From DATMRF01 sp035566435 (GTDB taxonomy: Bacteria > Verrucomicrobiota > Verrucomicrobiia > Limisphaerales > UBA8199), in contig DATMRF010000083.1 of the NCBI GenBank assembly GCA_035566435.1, forward strand, positions 111,068 through 175,067: a stretch of DNA of 64,000 nt. Reading direction: 5' to 3'. Each line of letters opens with the position of its first letter. Position 1 is the first letter of the stretch. Below are positions 17,362 to 26,379 of this stretch, piece after piece. A model generated the notes under the pieces. It was given only the letters and a program-made list of their open reading frames with translations. It was not told the origin of the DNA and did no database searches. The position numbers were made by a program, and so were the translations under genes.

Positions 17362-19242
17362 ATGAACTCAATAAGACTCCTCGTAACGGTGCCGGTGCTC
17401 GCCGGGCTGAGCTTGTCGCTTGCCTTCGAACGAACCGCCTATGGTGCACCTCAACGAGTCGCCTTCGAAGGTGCCGGATCCTCGTACAAATGGTCCCTGA
17501 AACAGCTCGACCCGGATTTGCCGTCCGATTGGACAAGCTACAACTACCTGGTGCTCGAAATGAAGGCGTCTTCCCCGCAGCGTTTTGCCTTCACGTTCTA
17601 TAGCACCAACCTCACGCAGAGCCGCGCGCTGCGTCCGCTGGCCAACGTTTGGATTCGCGCTGCAGTGCCGCTTCAGTTTTACCGCCAACCAAATCGCACC
17701 GGATTCGACCTGGCATCGGTCGGCAAGGTCGCGCGCAATTCCTTCCGGATCGGCACTGGCGGTACGTGCGGGCCGCTGAACGCCGTCACCGCTATCGGTG
17801 CCAGCATGCAGACGCCGCTCGGCAACCCGACACTGGAGATCTGTTCGGTCAGTTTGGCGAAGGACGATCCCGGCTCCGACGTTCTCGACCACAAGCCGGT
17901 CGTGGACGAGTTCGGTCAATGGATTCCAGCCGACTGGCGCGGCAAGGTGAAGGACCTTGCTCAGCTCAAGAAGGAGTGGGACGATGAGGAGACGAATCTG
18001 CGCCCGGGTGATTTTGGTTATTGTAGCTACGGCGGTTACCTCACAACCAAGGCGAAACCGACGGGCTTTTTCCGTGTTGAGCAAGTGGAAGGCCGCTGGT
18101 GGTTTGTAGATCCCGACGGCCACCACTTCTTTTCCACCTCGTCCACCGGCATGAGCGGTGGCGGTGGAGATGCCCGGCTTCAAGGCCGGGAGGATTATTT
18201 TGCCGCCCTGCCGCCCACGGACACGGCGGGCAGCCAGCGTCCAAGAGCCAGCTTTTATTCCTGGAACCTGGCGCGCCGGCACGGGGCAGGGGTCCGAACG
18301 AACTGGATGGACCTGGCTATGAAACGCCTCGACTCCTGGGGCTTTAACACCATCGGCAACTGGAGCGATCCTCGGCTTTGGGACACTCACCGGAAGGCTT
18401 ACCAAGTCAACCTGGGCGGCTGGGGAATGCGGACCGGTTACCTGGGCTTGCCGGATGCTTACTCCGAGGAGTTCCCAAAGACCGTTGAGCGGGACGCTGC
18501 CGCGCAGTGCGCACCGCGGAAGGACGATCCGTGGCTGCTCGGTTACTTTATCGCCAACGAGCCGCCTTGGCCGGGTCGTGAATCACTCGTCGTGGACATC
18601 ATCCTCGACAGTCCGCCCAGCGCCATCCAACGGGAAGCGAAAGCCTTTCTCGGCGGCGGCGACACGCCCGCGAGACGCAAGGAGTTCATTTACCGTGCCT
18701 TCGACAAATACCTCGAAGTGATCATGGCCGCGATGCGGCGCAGCGACCCGAACCATCTGATCCTCGGTCTCCGATTCGGCGGTTCGCTGCCGCCGGCCGA
18801 GATGATGCGCGCGTCGAAGGTGTTCGATGTTTATAGCATGAACGTCTATGCCACCCGGGTGAATGTGAAGACCATGGAAGAGATTTACCGAGTCACGGGG
18901 CGGCCCATTCTCATCGGCGAGTTCCATTTCGCCGTTCCGGGCCGAGGCCTCGCTGCGGGTCTTGTGCAGGTGCGAGACCAGGCCGAGCGCGGGGTGGCCT
19001 ACCGTTACTACGTCGAACAAGCGGCCGCCTTTCCGGCGTTCATCGGTTCGAGTTGGTTCCAGTGGCTCGACCAGCCGTGCACCGGTCGCATGGACGGGGA
19101 GAACTACAACATCGGGCTAGTAGATGTCACCGACCGGCCCTATCCGGAGCTGGTCGAAGCCATGCGCACGACGCACCGCCGGCTCCAAGGTGTGCATGCC
19201 GGGACGCTCGCACCGTTCGATCAGGTGCCGCGAGCGCAGTGA
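17362..19242 (+). CDS. Secreted GH50-like (agarase-type) glycoside hydrolase
   Basis: Protein of 626 residues with a hydrophobic leader (residues 4-22, LLVTVPVLAGLSLSLAF). An N-terminal beta-sandwich-like part (about 30-165) precedes GFFRVEQVEGRWWFVDPDGHHFFS, a stretch typical of agarase-like clan-A barrels. Candidate acid/base Glu400 is in GYFIANEPPW and candidate nucleophile Glu520 in ILIGEFHF, at the ends of strands 4 and 7 as expected. GH50 beta-agarases show this layout, but the substrate could be another galactan or a host glycan. It begins directly after the glycosidase remnant. Confidence 0.72.
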   Translation: MNSIRLLVTVPVLAGLSLSLAFERTAYGAPQRVAFEGAGSSYKWSLKQLDPDLPSDWTSYNYLVLEMKASSPQRFAFTFYSTNLTQSRALRPLANVWIRAAVPLQFYRQPNRTGFDLASVGKVARNSFRIGTGGTCGPLNAVTAIGASMQTPLGNPTLEICSVSLAKDDPGSDVLDHKPVVDEFGQWIPADWRGKVKDLAQLKKEWDDEETNLRPGDFGYCSYGGYLTTKAKPTGFFRVEQVEGRWWFVDPDGHHFFSTSSTGMSGGGGDARLQGREDYFAALPPTDTAGSQRPRASFYSWNLARRHGAGVRTNWMDLAMKRLDSWGFNTIGNWSDPRLWDTHRKAYQVNLGGWGMRTGYLGLPDAYSEEFPKTVERDAAAQCAPRKDDPWLLGYFIANEPPWPGRESLVVDIILDSPPSAIQREAKAFLGGGDTPARRKEFIYRAFDKYLEVIMAAMRRSDPNHLILGLRFGGSLPPAEMMRASKVFDVYSMNVYATRVNVKTMEEIYRVTGRPILIGEFHFAVPGRGLAAGLVQVRDQAERGVAYRYYVEQAAAFPAFIGSSWFQWLDQPCTGRMDGENYNIGLVDVTDRPYPELVEAMRTTHRRLQGVHAGTLAPFDQVPRAQ

Positions 19243-19325
19243 GGCGAGTTCGTTCCGACCAGCGTCAGCAGCGCCCTCTCGTCCGGTGGAAACGCGTTAC
19301 AACGGGTTTTCATCAAAGCGTGCGC

Positions 19326-19354
19326 TTGGATAGAGCGCGCCAGCGCTTTACTAT
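19326..19354 (+). promoter_or_regulatory. Possible promoter of a leaderless PQQ-propeller gene
   Basis: TTGGAT (19326-19331), 17 bases, TACTAT (19349-19354). The start codon is at 19361, where transcription would be expected to begin, so the message could be leaderless; no Shine-Dalgarno sequence is present. Weak consensus match. Confidence 0.3.
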
Positions 19355-19360
19355 CACTCC

Positions 19361-20725
19361 ATGAATCGAATGTGGACCTTTAGAACCGCAGTTCTTCCCG
19401 CGGCTTGTGCGTTCATGCTACTCCGCGGCGGTGTGCTGTTGGCCGATGACTGGCCGCAGTGGCTTGGCCCAAACCGGGACTCCGTCTGGCGCGAGACCGG
19501 GATCGTCGAAAAGTTCTCCGATGGGGGTCCGCCGGTCCGTTGGCGGGTTTCCATCGGCGGGGGCTACTCCGGCCCGGTGGTCGCGGGGGGACACGTTTAT
19601 GTCACCGACCGCCAACTGCCTCAGGGCGCGGCGAACCCCGCTGACCCGTTCCAGCGCGGGGCAATTAATGGCGGCGAGCGCGTACTCTGCCTGGACGAAC
19701 GCGACGGCAAAATGCTTTGGAAGCATGAATATGAGTGTACCTATACGGTGAGCTACCCCGCTGGCCCGCGCGTGGCGCCGCTCGTCAGCGGCGGCCGGGT
19801 CTATACGCTGGGCGCCGAGGGAAACCTGTTTTGCCTGGACGCCAGCAACGGCCACGTCATCTGGTCGAGGGAGTTCAAGAAAGACTTCGGTATCAAAGCG
19901 CCCATGTGGGGTTTTGCCGCACATCCGCTGCTGGACGGGAACCGCCTGATCTGCCTTGTAGGCGGGGCGGGCAGCACTGCGGTGGCCTTCGACAAGGGCA
20001 CCGGGAAAGAAATCTGGCGCGCACTGAGCGCCGCCGAGCCTGGGTACAGCTCGCCGGTGATCATTGAAACCGGCGGCAAGCGTCAGCTCGTTCTTTGGCA
20101 TCCTGAAGCCGCCAGTTCCCTCGACCCTGCCACCGGCGCATTGTTCTGGTCCGTGCCCTTCCAATCGCGTTCGGGTTTGTCCGTCGCCACGCCGCGCGGA
20201 TTGGGAGAATGGTTGTTCTTCACCAGCTTTTATAATGGGTCGCTCATGCTGCGGCTCGAGTCCTCGCGGCCTGCAGCGGCCCCGGTTTGGCAAACGCATC
20301 AGGTCAGCGAGACCAAGACGACCCATTTGAATGCCATTCTGTGCACTCCGTTCCTGGAGGACGGTTACATCTACGGCGTGTGCAGCTACGGCCAACTGCG
20401 TTGTCTAAAAGCCGAGACAGGCGAGCGCGTGTGGGAAACGCTCAAGGCGACAACCACCGGCGAGCCCGTGCGCTGGGCCAACGCCTTTATCGTCAAGAAT
20501 GGCTCCCGTTTCTTCCTCTTCAATGAAAAGGGTGAGTTGATCATCGCCCGGCTCACTCAGAAGGGATATGAAGAGATCAGCCGTGCGCGGATTCTGGAGC
20601 CGGCCAATGGGGATCCCGGCCGCCACGTGGTCTGGTCCCATCCCGCCTTCGCCAACCGGCGGGTTTATGCCCGCAACGACAAAGAGATTGTCTGCGTGGA
20701 TTTGGCAGCGGGGGCCGAGCGGTGA
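19361..20725 (+). CDS. Secreted PQQ-type beta-propeller protein
   Basis: Protein of 454 residues with a signal peptide (basic start, hydrophobic 10-25, likely cleavage after LLADD region). The mature protein opens with WPQWLGPNRDSVW and shows repeated PQQ-like blades (GKMLWKHEY, GHVIWSREF, GKEIWRALS, GALFWSVPF). It is paralogous to the product at 12171 but lacks that protein's three membrane segments. Verrucomicrobia and Planctomycetes carry many such proteins; enzymatic function is not supported. It follows a GH50-like gene and precedes a membrane protein on the other strand. Confidence 0.82.
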   Translation: MNRMWTFRTAVLPAACAFMLLRGGVLLADDWPQWLGPNRDSVWRETGIVEKFSDGGPPVRWRVSIGGGYSGPVVAGGHVYVTDRQLPQGAANPADPFQRGAINGGERVLCLDERDGKMLWKHEYECTYTVSYPAGPRVAPLVSGGRVYTLGAEGNLFCLDASNGHVIWSREFKKDFGIKAPMWGFAAHPLLDGNRLICLVGGAGSTAVAFDKGTGKEIWRALSAAEPGYSSPVIIETGGKRQLVLWHPEAASSLDPATGALFWSVPFQSRSGLSVATPRGLGEWLFFTSFYNGSLMLRLESSRPAAAPVWQTHQVSETKTTHLNAILCTPFLEDGYIYGVCSYGQLRCLKAETGERVWETLKATTTGEPVRWANAFIVKNGSRFFLFNEKGELIIARLTQKGYEEISRARILEPANGDPGRHVVWSHPAFANRRVYARNDKEIVCVDLAAGAER

Positions 20726-20864
20726 GGCAGCCCCAGAGCCTGTTTCGGAATCCGCGTCGTTTGTCGAAGACGACGGGAGTAGTCGCTGATCTCGGGCGCG
20801 GTCGTGTTTCGCGCCGGAAATTTGAAACTCCTTCCGTCGTCCCCTACAATACCCAGTCAAGTCC

Positions 20865-21809
20865 TTACGGTAGCGCCGTCCCTGGCATTTGTTGAGCCGG
20901 GAAGACGTCGAAGCCGGGGCCATACTGTGCCAGGTAAAAGAGGGAGTAGGCTCTTTTGAATATCAGGACCGGCAGCAGGAACACTGTGCCAAGGTACGGA
21001 ATAGCAAGGAGACAACCGGCGATGCAGCAAGTTGCCAGCACGACTGCGGCAACGCAAGCGAAAATGGCCATGCTCAGCACGATTTGGAACAGGAGGTACA
21101 GGATGAAGTGCCCGACGTTCTGAGTGAGCAGAGCGTATAGGACGCGCCAACCCTCAACCGCGGTGCCGCCGCGCGCAAACTGGATGGGCACGACAAAGTC
21201 CCTCGTGAATTTGCCAGTCACGCCGAACCCGACAGCCACCGCGAGCGTCAAGAACGTCACGAACAGCGCGCCAACGACACCAACCAGACTTGCCCTCCCA
21301 TGCGCGATCATTGTCAGAACGATGGCGACGATGCCAGCCACCAGCGGCAACACGCAGGCAAAGCCGATAAAACCCAGCACCAGCCGGAACAGGAACAAAC
21401 TGTTCGCCTCGCGACCGTAGCGCTGCCACGGGAGACTCACTTCGGCTTTGTTGAGCGCGATACAGTGCAGGAACATGAACTGTCCCCGGCTGCTTAGCCA
21501 GGCGATGAGTAACGATAGAACCATTATGACCAGCAGCACGGCGGCGGCCACTGGGAGCAGCCACGCGAGGTTGTGCATGACGAAATCCCGCGCCTGTTCG
21601 AAGGTGTCGCGAAGGCTTCCGCCTCCGTGTCCGTTGCCGAAGTTGTAGCGGCCCCCTCCGCCGAAGCCGCCCTGTCCCAGGAAGGCCAGCCAGGCGCAGA
21701 AACCGATAACAAACCACCTTTCGGCGTCAAACGGCTGGAAAAGCATTACTTTTACACGATGCAACGCCTGGTGGATCGGGAGAGTCAAACTGATGTTTTG
21801 AGGTTGCAT
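20865..21809 (-). CDS. Multi-pass membrane protein, family not firmly identified
   Basis: From the ATG at 21809 the protein has 314 residues and begins MQPQNISLTLPIHQALHRVK. A glycine-rich loop (GQGGFGGGGRYNFGNGHGGG, about 47-66) follows the first hydrophobic segment, then five or six further membrane segments with WLLPVAAAVLLVIMVLSLLI as the clearest. The opening and the RGQFMFLHCI block resemble uncharacterised bacterial membrane proteins annotated as DUF7544. The longer open frame to 22232 overlaps the divergent GH5 gene and is not protein-like. Function unknown. Confidence 0.7.
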   Translation of the reverse strand: MQPQNISLTLPIHQALHRVKVMLFQPFDAERWFVIGFCAWLAFLGQGGFGGGGRYNFGNGHGGGSLRDTFEQARDFVMHNLAWLLPVAAAVLLVIMVLSLLIAWLSSRGQFMFLHCIALNKAEVSLPWQRYGREANSLFLFRLVLGFIGFACVLPLVAGIVAIVLTMIAHGRASLVGVVGALFVTFLTLAVAVGFGVTGKFTRDFVVPIQFARGGTAVEGWRVLYALLTQNVGHFILYLLFQIVLSMAIFACVAAVVLATCCIAGCLLAIPYLGTVFLLPVLIFKRAYSLFYLAQYGPGFDVFPAQQMPGTALP

Positions 21810-21984
21810 GGGTTTTTGGGCTATGGCTTTAAATAATCGTTGTGATGGCGTAATACTCAACCCAAAACCGAAATTAGGACAACTATAATCGAACGGCTGG
21901 ATTGTAAGACAGCGCGTCCCGTTACTGTCCGCGTGTTCCTGATCCGAGTTGCTGGCGGCGTCACTCTCGACTAGAAATAAGCCA

Positions 21985-23151
21985 ATGAACGCAAAACGGA
22001 TGAATCGTCGTGGCTTTATCAAGACAGCGACTGCGTCCACCGCTCTGGTGAATTTCGCCGGAATAGAGCGTTTGAGCTTCGCACAGACAAAACGCGCCGT
22101 GAGCAACCCCCTGCCGCGCTGGCGGGGATTCAACTTAACGGATTTCAACTCCCTGAACCCCTCCTCCTTATCCCGGCGTGGCACCAGCGACGACGACCTG
22201 AAGTGGATGGTCGATTGGGGGTTTGATTTCATCCGCCTGCCGATGGCCTACCCGCGCTACGTCGAATTTGACCGTTCGAAGCGTATCACGCCGGACCGGG
22301 TGTACGACATCAACGAGCAGGAAGTGGAGCGGATCGAGACCTTCGTGCGGAAGGCCCAGGACCATGGTCTGCACGTCAGCCTGAATCTGCATCGGGCGCC
22401 GGGTTACTGCATCAACGCCGGCTTTTACGAGCCCTATGACCTTTGGAAATCCAAAGAGGCCCAGGAGGCGTTCTTTTTTCACTGGGGTATGTGGGGAAAA
22501 CGATTCAGGAACGTGGCGGCGTCAAAGATCAGTTTCGATCTGTTGAACGAGCCGGCTCTGCGCTCAGATATGAACGACCAGCATGCGAGCAACAGCGTCA
22601 TTCCGGGGGAACTTTATCGGGTAACAGCCAAAGGCGCCACCGAAGCCATTCGTGCAGCCAACCCGGGCCATCTGGTCATCGCGGACGGAAACCGGGTCGG
22701 CAACCTGGTAACTCCCGAGCTGAAGACCTTGAACATTGCGCAGAGCTGCCGCGGATATTATCCAGGGCTCATTTCCCACTACAAGGCCCCATGGGCAAAC
22801 AAGGACCCGGAGCGTTGCCCCACCCCGGTTTGGCCGGGCACGATGAATGGTGAGCAGTTTGGTAAAGAGCGGCTCGAAACTTATTACCAGCCCTGGATCG
22901 AGCTGGCCAAGAGCGGCACGGGTGTCCACTGCGGCGAGTGCGGTTGCTGGAACAAGACGCCGCACCAAGTCTTCCTTGCGTGGTTCCAGGATGTGCTCGA
23001 CATTCTAACCAGTAATGAAATTGGTTACGCGCTTTGGAATTTTAGAGGCGACTTCGGGATTTTGGACTCCCGGCGCGAGGATGTGGACTACCAGGATTGG
23101 CACGGCCACAAGCTCGACGGCAAGCTGCTGGAGCTTTTAAAGAGGCATTAG
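21985..23151 (+). CDS. Tat-exported GH5-family glycoside hydrolase
   Basis: Protein of 388 residues. The leader MNRRGFIKTATASTALVNFAG (6-26) is a twin-arginine signal, so the enzyme should be exported folded. The barrel shows RGFNL, FDFIRLPMAYP, VSLNLHRAPGYC, the acid/base Glu189 in FDLLNEPA, and nucleophile Glu318 in HCGECG, matching clan GH-A family 5 (cellulase fold). The substrate is not fixed: GH5 covers cellulases, mannanases and others. The ATG at 21985 is preferred because the leader starts with it. Confidence 0.87.
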   Translation: MNAKRMNRRGFIKTATASTALVNFAGIERLSFAQTKRAVSNPLPRWRGFNLTDFNSLNPSSLSRRGTSDDDLKWMVDWGFDFIRLPMAYPRYVEFDRSKRITPDRVYDINEQEVERIETFVRKAQDHGLHVSLNLHRAPGYCINAGFYEPYDLWKSKEAQEAFFFHWGMWGKRFRNVAASKISFDLLNEPALRSDMNDQHASNSVIPGELYRVTAKGATEAIRAANPGHLVIADGNRVGNLVTPELKTLNIAQSCRGYYPGLISHYKAPWANKDPERCPTPVWPGTMNGEQFGKERLETYYQPWIELAKSGTGVHCGECGCWNKTPHQVFLAWFQDVLDILTSNEIGYALWNFRGDFGILDSRREDVDYQDWHGHKLDGKLLELLKRH

Positions 23152-23226
23152 GCCGTCGAGCGAGAATTGCCAAAATAATCGTCAGTGCAACACATGAACG
23201 CAGCAACAGCCGGAAGGAGAAAAGCA

Positions 23227-23925
23227 ATGTCGAAGAAAACAATTCCGAGAACGGCCAGGCCATTGGAACCTAGACCGGCGGCAAAGGAGGCCGACACCGC
23301 ATATCTGGTCCGGGAAGACCTTGAAGCAGAGCCGGAACCACTCAAGCCAGCGACCCCCTTAGGAGCCGGTGTTCCGGAAGTGCAGGCCCCACCGGGGCCG
23401 GCGGAGCAGCCTTCGACAGGGGAGGCGCCAGCGAAGCCTCTGGCGCCCCTCGCTGCGCTATGGCCAAGCTCCGCCACGCCAAGTTCAGAATCGACCACGC
23501 CTCAAGGGCCGGCACAACAAAAGGCTTCGTTTACGCCTACCGCTTCCCAAGCATCGGCCGCTGCGGTCCGGCCGACACTCCGGCCATCCGCCGAGCAGCA
23601 AGCGGGAACCGTGTCGGAGAAGGCGCGAGTGGTTGCGCGAGCCCCAAGGCCGGCAGCTTCCCAGAACGCCGAGGTGAGCTTTACGTTTCTTGAGCCCGGC
23701 GCGGAACGGGTGGCGCTTTGCGGCGATTTCAACCGCTGGGCCGCCGAGGCAACGCCGATGAATCGGCGTGACGACGGGAGCTGGGAAGTGACCGTTGCTT
23801 TAGCGCCAGGGCGGCATGAATACAAGTTCCTGGTCGATGGGCAATGGATACCTGACCCGCTGGCTCGGGAGAACGTTTGGAACGATCGCGGCTCGCTTAA
23901 TTCGGTGGTTGTGGTCGGGACCTGA
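23227..23925 (+). CDS. Protein with C-terminal CBM48/AMPK-type glycogen-binding domain
   Basis: Protein of 232 residues from the ATG at 23227, which has AAGGAG at 23214-23219, seven bases upstream. The first about 150 residues are a proline/alanine-rich linker of low complexity. The last about 80 residues form an AMPK-beta/CBM48-like domain: FLEPGAERVALCGDFNRWA, DGSWEVTVALAPGRHEYKFLVDG, WIPDPLARENVWNDRG. Such domains bind alpha-glucans. No enzyme domain is attached, so it may tether another factor to glycogen or starch. The linker contains an inserted palindrome (23424-23447). Confidence 0.82.
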   Translation: MSKKTIPRTARPLEPRPAAKEADTAYLVREDLEAEPEPLKPATPLGAGVPEVQAPPGPAEQPSTGEAPAKPLAPLAALWPSSATPSSESTTPQGPAQQKASFTPTASQASAAAVRPTLRPSAEQQAGTVSEKARVVARAPRPAASQNAEVSFTFLEPGAERVALCGDFNRWAAEATPMNRRDDGSWEVTVALAPGRHEYKFLVDGQWIPDPLARENVWNDRGSLNSVVVVGT

Positions 23926-23959
23926 TTCGCATGCTTCTGAAACCAAACCCCTATAGCCT

Positions 23960-26293
23960 TTGCCATCCACGAAGAGAAGAGCTGACATCCTTTGGCTCCT
24001 CGTAACGAACGCCGCCTTCATCAGCCGGGCGTTCGGTGCCGAGCAGGCCAAGCTCGAATTGGCAAAGGATGTTGAACTGCAGCCGCTCGTCGCACAAGTG
24101 CGCCGGCTGGCTGAAGCGCTGGATTATCTCGGGGCGCCACTCACTCCCGTCGAGAAGACGCGGCTGAAGGAGGCCTCGGACCGAGGCGATCCCGCTGAAG
24201 GGGTCGCGTTGATCCAGGCCGTGCTCGATCCTCATTGCCTGGTTGGGGTGAGTATCAATCCCGAGATGCGGGTGAAAGCAACCGCGGGCCCAGCCGAACC
24301 CGCGCTGGTCGAGAAGGGCTGGACAACGTTTCTGGTGAAGGTTCTGAATCAGGCGGGAGCGACGGCCGAACTACGAGTGGTGAGTCCCAACGCCCTCGCC
24401 GCCTATGAAGCAGACCCGCCGCGCGGCGCGTCGGATAAGTTTTACAAAACAGAGGGAGCAAAACTGGAGCGGAAGGCCGGGGAGCTTTGGCTGGATCTGG
24501 ACGTGTTTCGCCAACAGCCCATGAAGCGGAATCTTTCCGGGCTGCCTCTGGAATATGCCGTGATGCAGCTCTACAGCCGCGACGCGGGGCAGCGGGAAGC
24601 TAAACTTTCGTTTGATGTCGGCCAGGGAACCCAGGATCTCGGCTACCGCAACGACGTGGACATTTTGTTCCGCGCGGGCCGCTCGACCGACGTGACGTTT
24701 CAGATTAAGGATGAGAATGGCAAGCCGGCGATGGCGAGCTTTGTGATCCGCGACCGGCAGGGCCATGTTTATCCTGCGCGCTCCAAACGCCTGGCACCCG
24801 ACTTCGGCTTTCAGGAGCAGATTTACCGGATGGACGGCGAGCGAGTGACCCTGCCCGCGGGAGAGTACGAGATCCAGTACGCCCGTGGACCGGAGTATTT
24901 GACGGGGAGCAGGACCATTAAGGTTGGGCCAAGCCCGGAGCGGGCGGAGTTCCAATTGCAGCGCTGGATTGACCCGTCGAAGCTGGGCTGGTGGTCCGGC
25001 GACCATCACATCCATGCCGCCGGGTGCGCGCATTACGTGAAGCCGACTGAAGGAGTGCTGCCCGTGGACATGTTCCGCCACTGTTTGGGAGAAGACTTGA
25101 AGGTTGGCGCGAACCTGACCTGGGGGCCTTGTTTTGATTACCAGAAGCAGTTCTTCACCGGAAAGATCGACGCGGCTTCCCGGTATCCGTATTTGCTGCG
25201 TTACGACGTGGAAGTGAGCGGGTTTGGTTCGCATGAATCCGGGCACCTTTGCTTGTTGCGCCTGAAGGACCAGATCTATCCCGGCGGCGACTCCGACAAG
25301 CACTGGCCAACGCTCTGCCTGAACACCCATCGTTGGGCGAAGCGACAGGGAGCGGTGACCGGCTCGGCTCATTCCGGCTGGGGCCTCGAAGTGGACACCC
25401 AGCAGCTTCCGAATTACGTGGTGCCGCCGTTCAATGGCATCGGCGCCAATGAGTATATCGTAGATGTGACTCACAGCCTTCCCGGGCCGGGTGGCAAACT
25501 AATGCCGGCGGTGGACTTTATTTCGACAGTGGACACGCCGTATGTGTGGGAGCTCAACATCTGGTATCACACGTTGAACGTCGGCTTCCGGACGCGCATC
25601 AGCGGCGAAACCGACTTTCCGTGCATCTACGGCGAGCGGGTGGGATTGGGCCGCTCGTACGTGAAGCTCGATGGGGAGTTGGATTACGACCGCTGGTGCG
25701 AAGGAATCAGGCAAGGCCGCAATTACGCCAGCGATGGACGGAGCCATTTACTGGATTTCAGGGCGAATGGCGTGGCGATGGGCGAGAACGGAAGTGAATT
25801 AAAGCTGCCGCAGCTGGGAAACGTTCGGGTAACCGCCACCGTTGCCGCTTTGCTGAATGAACAGCCAAACCCCGTTCTCCAGCACCGCCGTTACGACCAA
25901 AAGCCCTATTGGAACATCGAACGGGCCCGCATCGGCAGCTCGCGTGAAGTTCCGCTCGAGTTGGTAGTCAACGGGTATCCGGTTGCGCAGAAAGCCATCC
26001 AGGCCGACGGGAACCTGCGCGAGGTGGCCTTTGAGGTGAAGGTGGACCGCAGCAGTTGGATTGCGTTGAGGATTCTTCCCTCATCGCACACCAACCCAAT
26101 CTTCGTGCTGGTCGAGGACCGGCCGATCCGGGCGTCGCGCCGCAGCGCGGAATGGTGCCTCAAAGGCGTCGAGCAATGCTGGTCGCAGAAACAGCGATTC
26201 ATCAAGACCGACGAAATTGAGGACGCAAAGCAGGCCTATGAACACGCGCGGCAGGCGTACCAACGCTTGACTGCGGAGTGCGTCGCAGACTAA
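23960..26293 (+). CDS. Secreted CehA/McbA-type PHP-like metallohydrolase
   Basis: Protein of 777 residues. A hydrophobic leader runs about 9-26 (ILWLLVTNAAFISRAFGA). After a helical segment and an Ig-like beta-rich region, the PHP-like domain begins with WWSGDHHIHAAG, the HxH metal motif, near residue 350; later histidines (GSAHSGWG, THSLPG) and the SDGRSHLLDF block would complete a metal site. CehA/McbA proteins hydrolyse carbamate and related esters in some bacteria, but homologues in this phylum are uncharacterised. The C-terminal about 70 residues are helical (ETWKQ-type) and basic. Confidence 0.75.
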   Translation: MPSTKRRADILWLLVTNAAFISRAFGAEQAKLELAKDVELQPLVAQVRRLAEALDYLGAPLTPVEKTRLKEASDRGDPAEGVALIQAVLDPHCLVGVSINPEMRVKATAGPAEPALVEKGWTTFLVKVLNQAGATAELRVVSPNALAAYEADPPRGASDKFYKTEGAKLERKAGELWLDLDVFRQQPMKRNLSGLPLEYAVMQLYSRDAGQREAKLSFDVGQGTQDLGYRNDVDILFRAGRSTDVTFQIKDENGKPAMASFVIRDRQGHVYPARSKRLAPDFGFQEQIYRMDGERVTLPAGEYEIQYARGPEYLTGSRTIKVGPSPERAEFQLQRWIDPSKLGWWSGDHHIHAAGCAHYVKPTEGVLPVDMFRHCLGEDLKVGANLTWGPCFDYQKQFFTGKIDAASRYPYLLRYDVEVSGFGSHESGHLCLLRLKDQIYPGGDSDKHWPTLCLNTHRWAKRQGAVTGSAHSGWGLEVDTQQLPNYVVPPFNGIGANEYIVDVTHSLPGPGGKLMPAVDFISTVDTPYVWELNIWYHTLNVGFRTRISGETDFPCIYGERVGLGRSYVKLDGELDYDRWCEGIRQGRNYASDGRSHLLDFRANGVAMGENGSELKLPQLGNVRVTATVAALLNEQPNPVLQHRRYDQKPYWNIERARIGSSREVPLELVVNGYPVAQKAIQADGNLREVAFEVKVDRSSWIALRILPSSHTNPIFVLVEDRPIRASRRSAEWCLKGVEQCWSQKQRFIKTDEIEDAKQAYEHARQAYQRLTAECVAD

Positions 26294-26379
26294 ACCGGAC
26301 GGCGCCGTTCGAACGTCCCTCAGGGTAGGCCGGCGGGTTATCGGCTCACTTGCGCTTGGCAGGCTGATTCAGTTCCGCC

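Noticed and set aside
21810..22232. 141-residue N-terminal extension of the membrane protein
   Set aside because: It overlaps the divergent GH5 gene and its Tat leader, and lacks membrane-protein-like composition.
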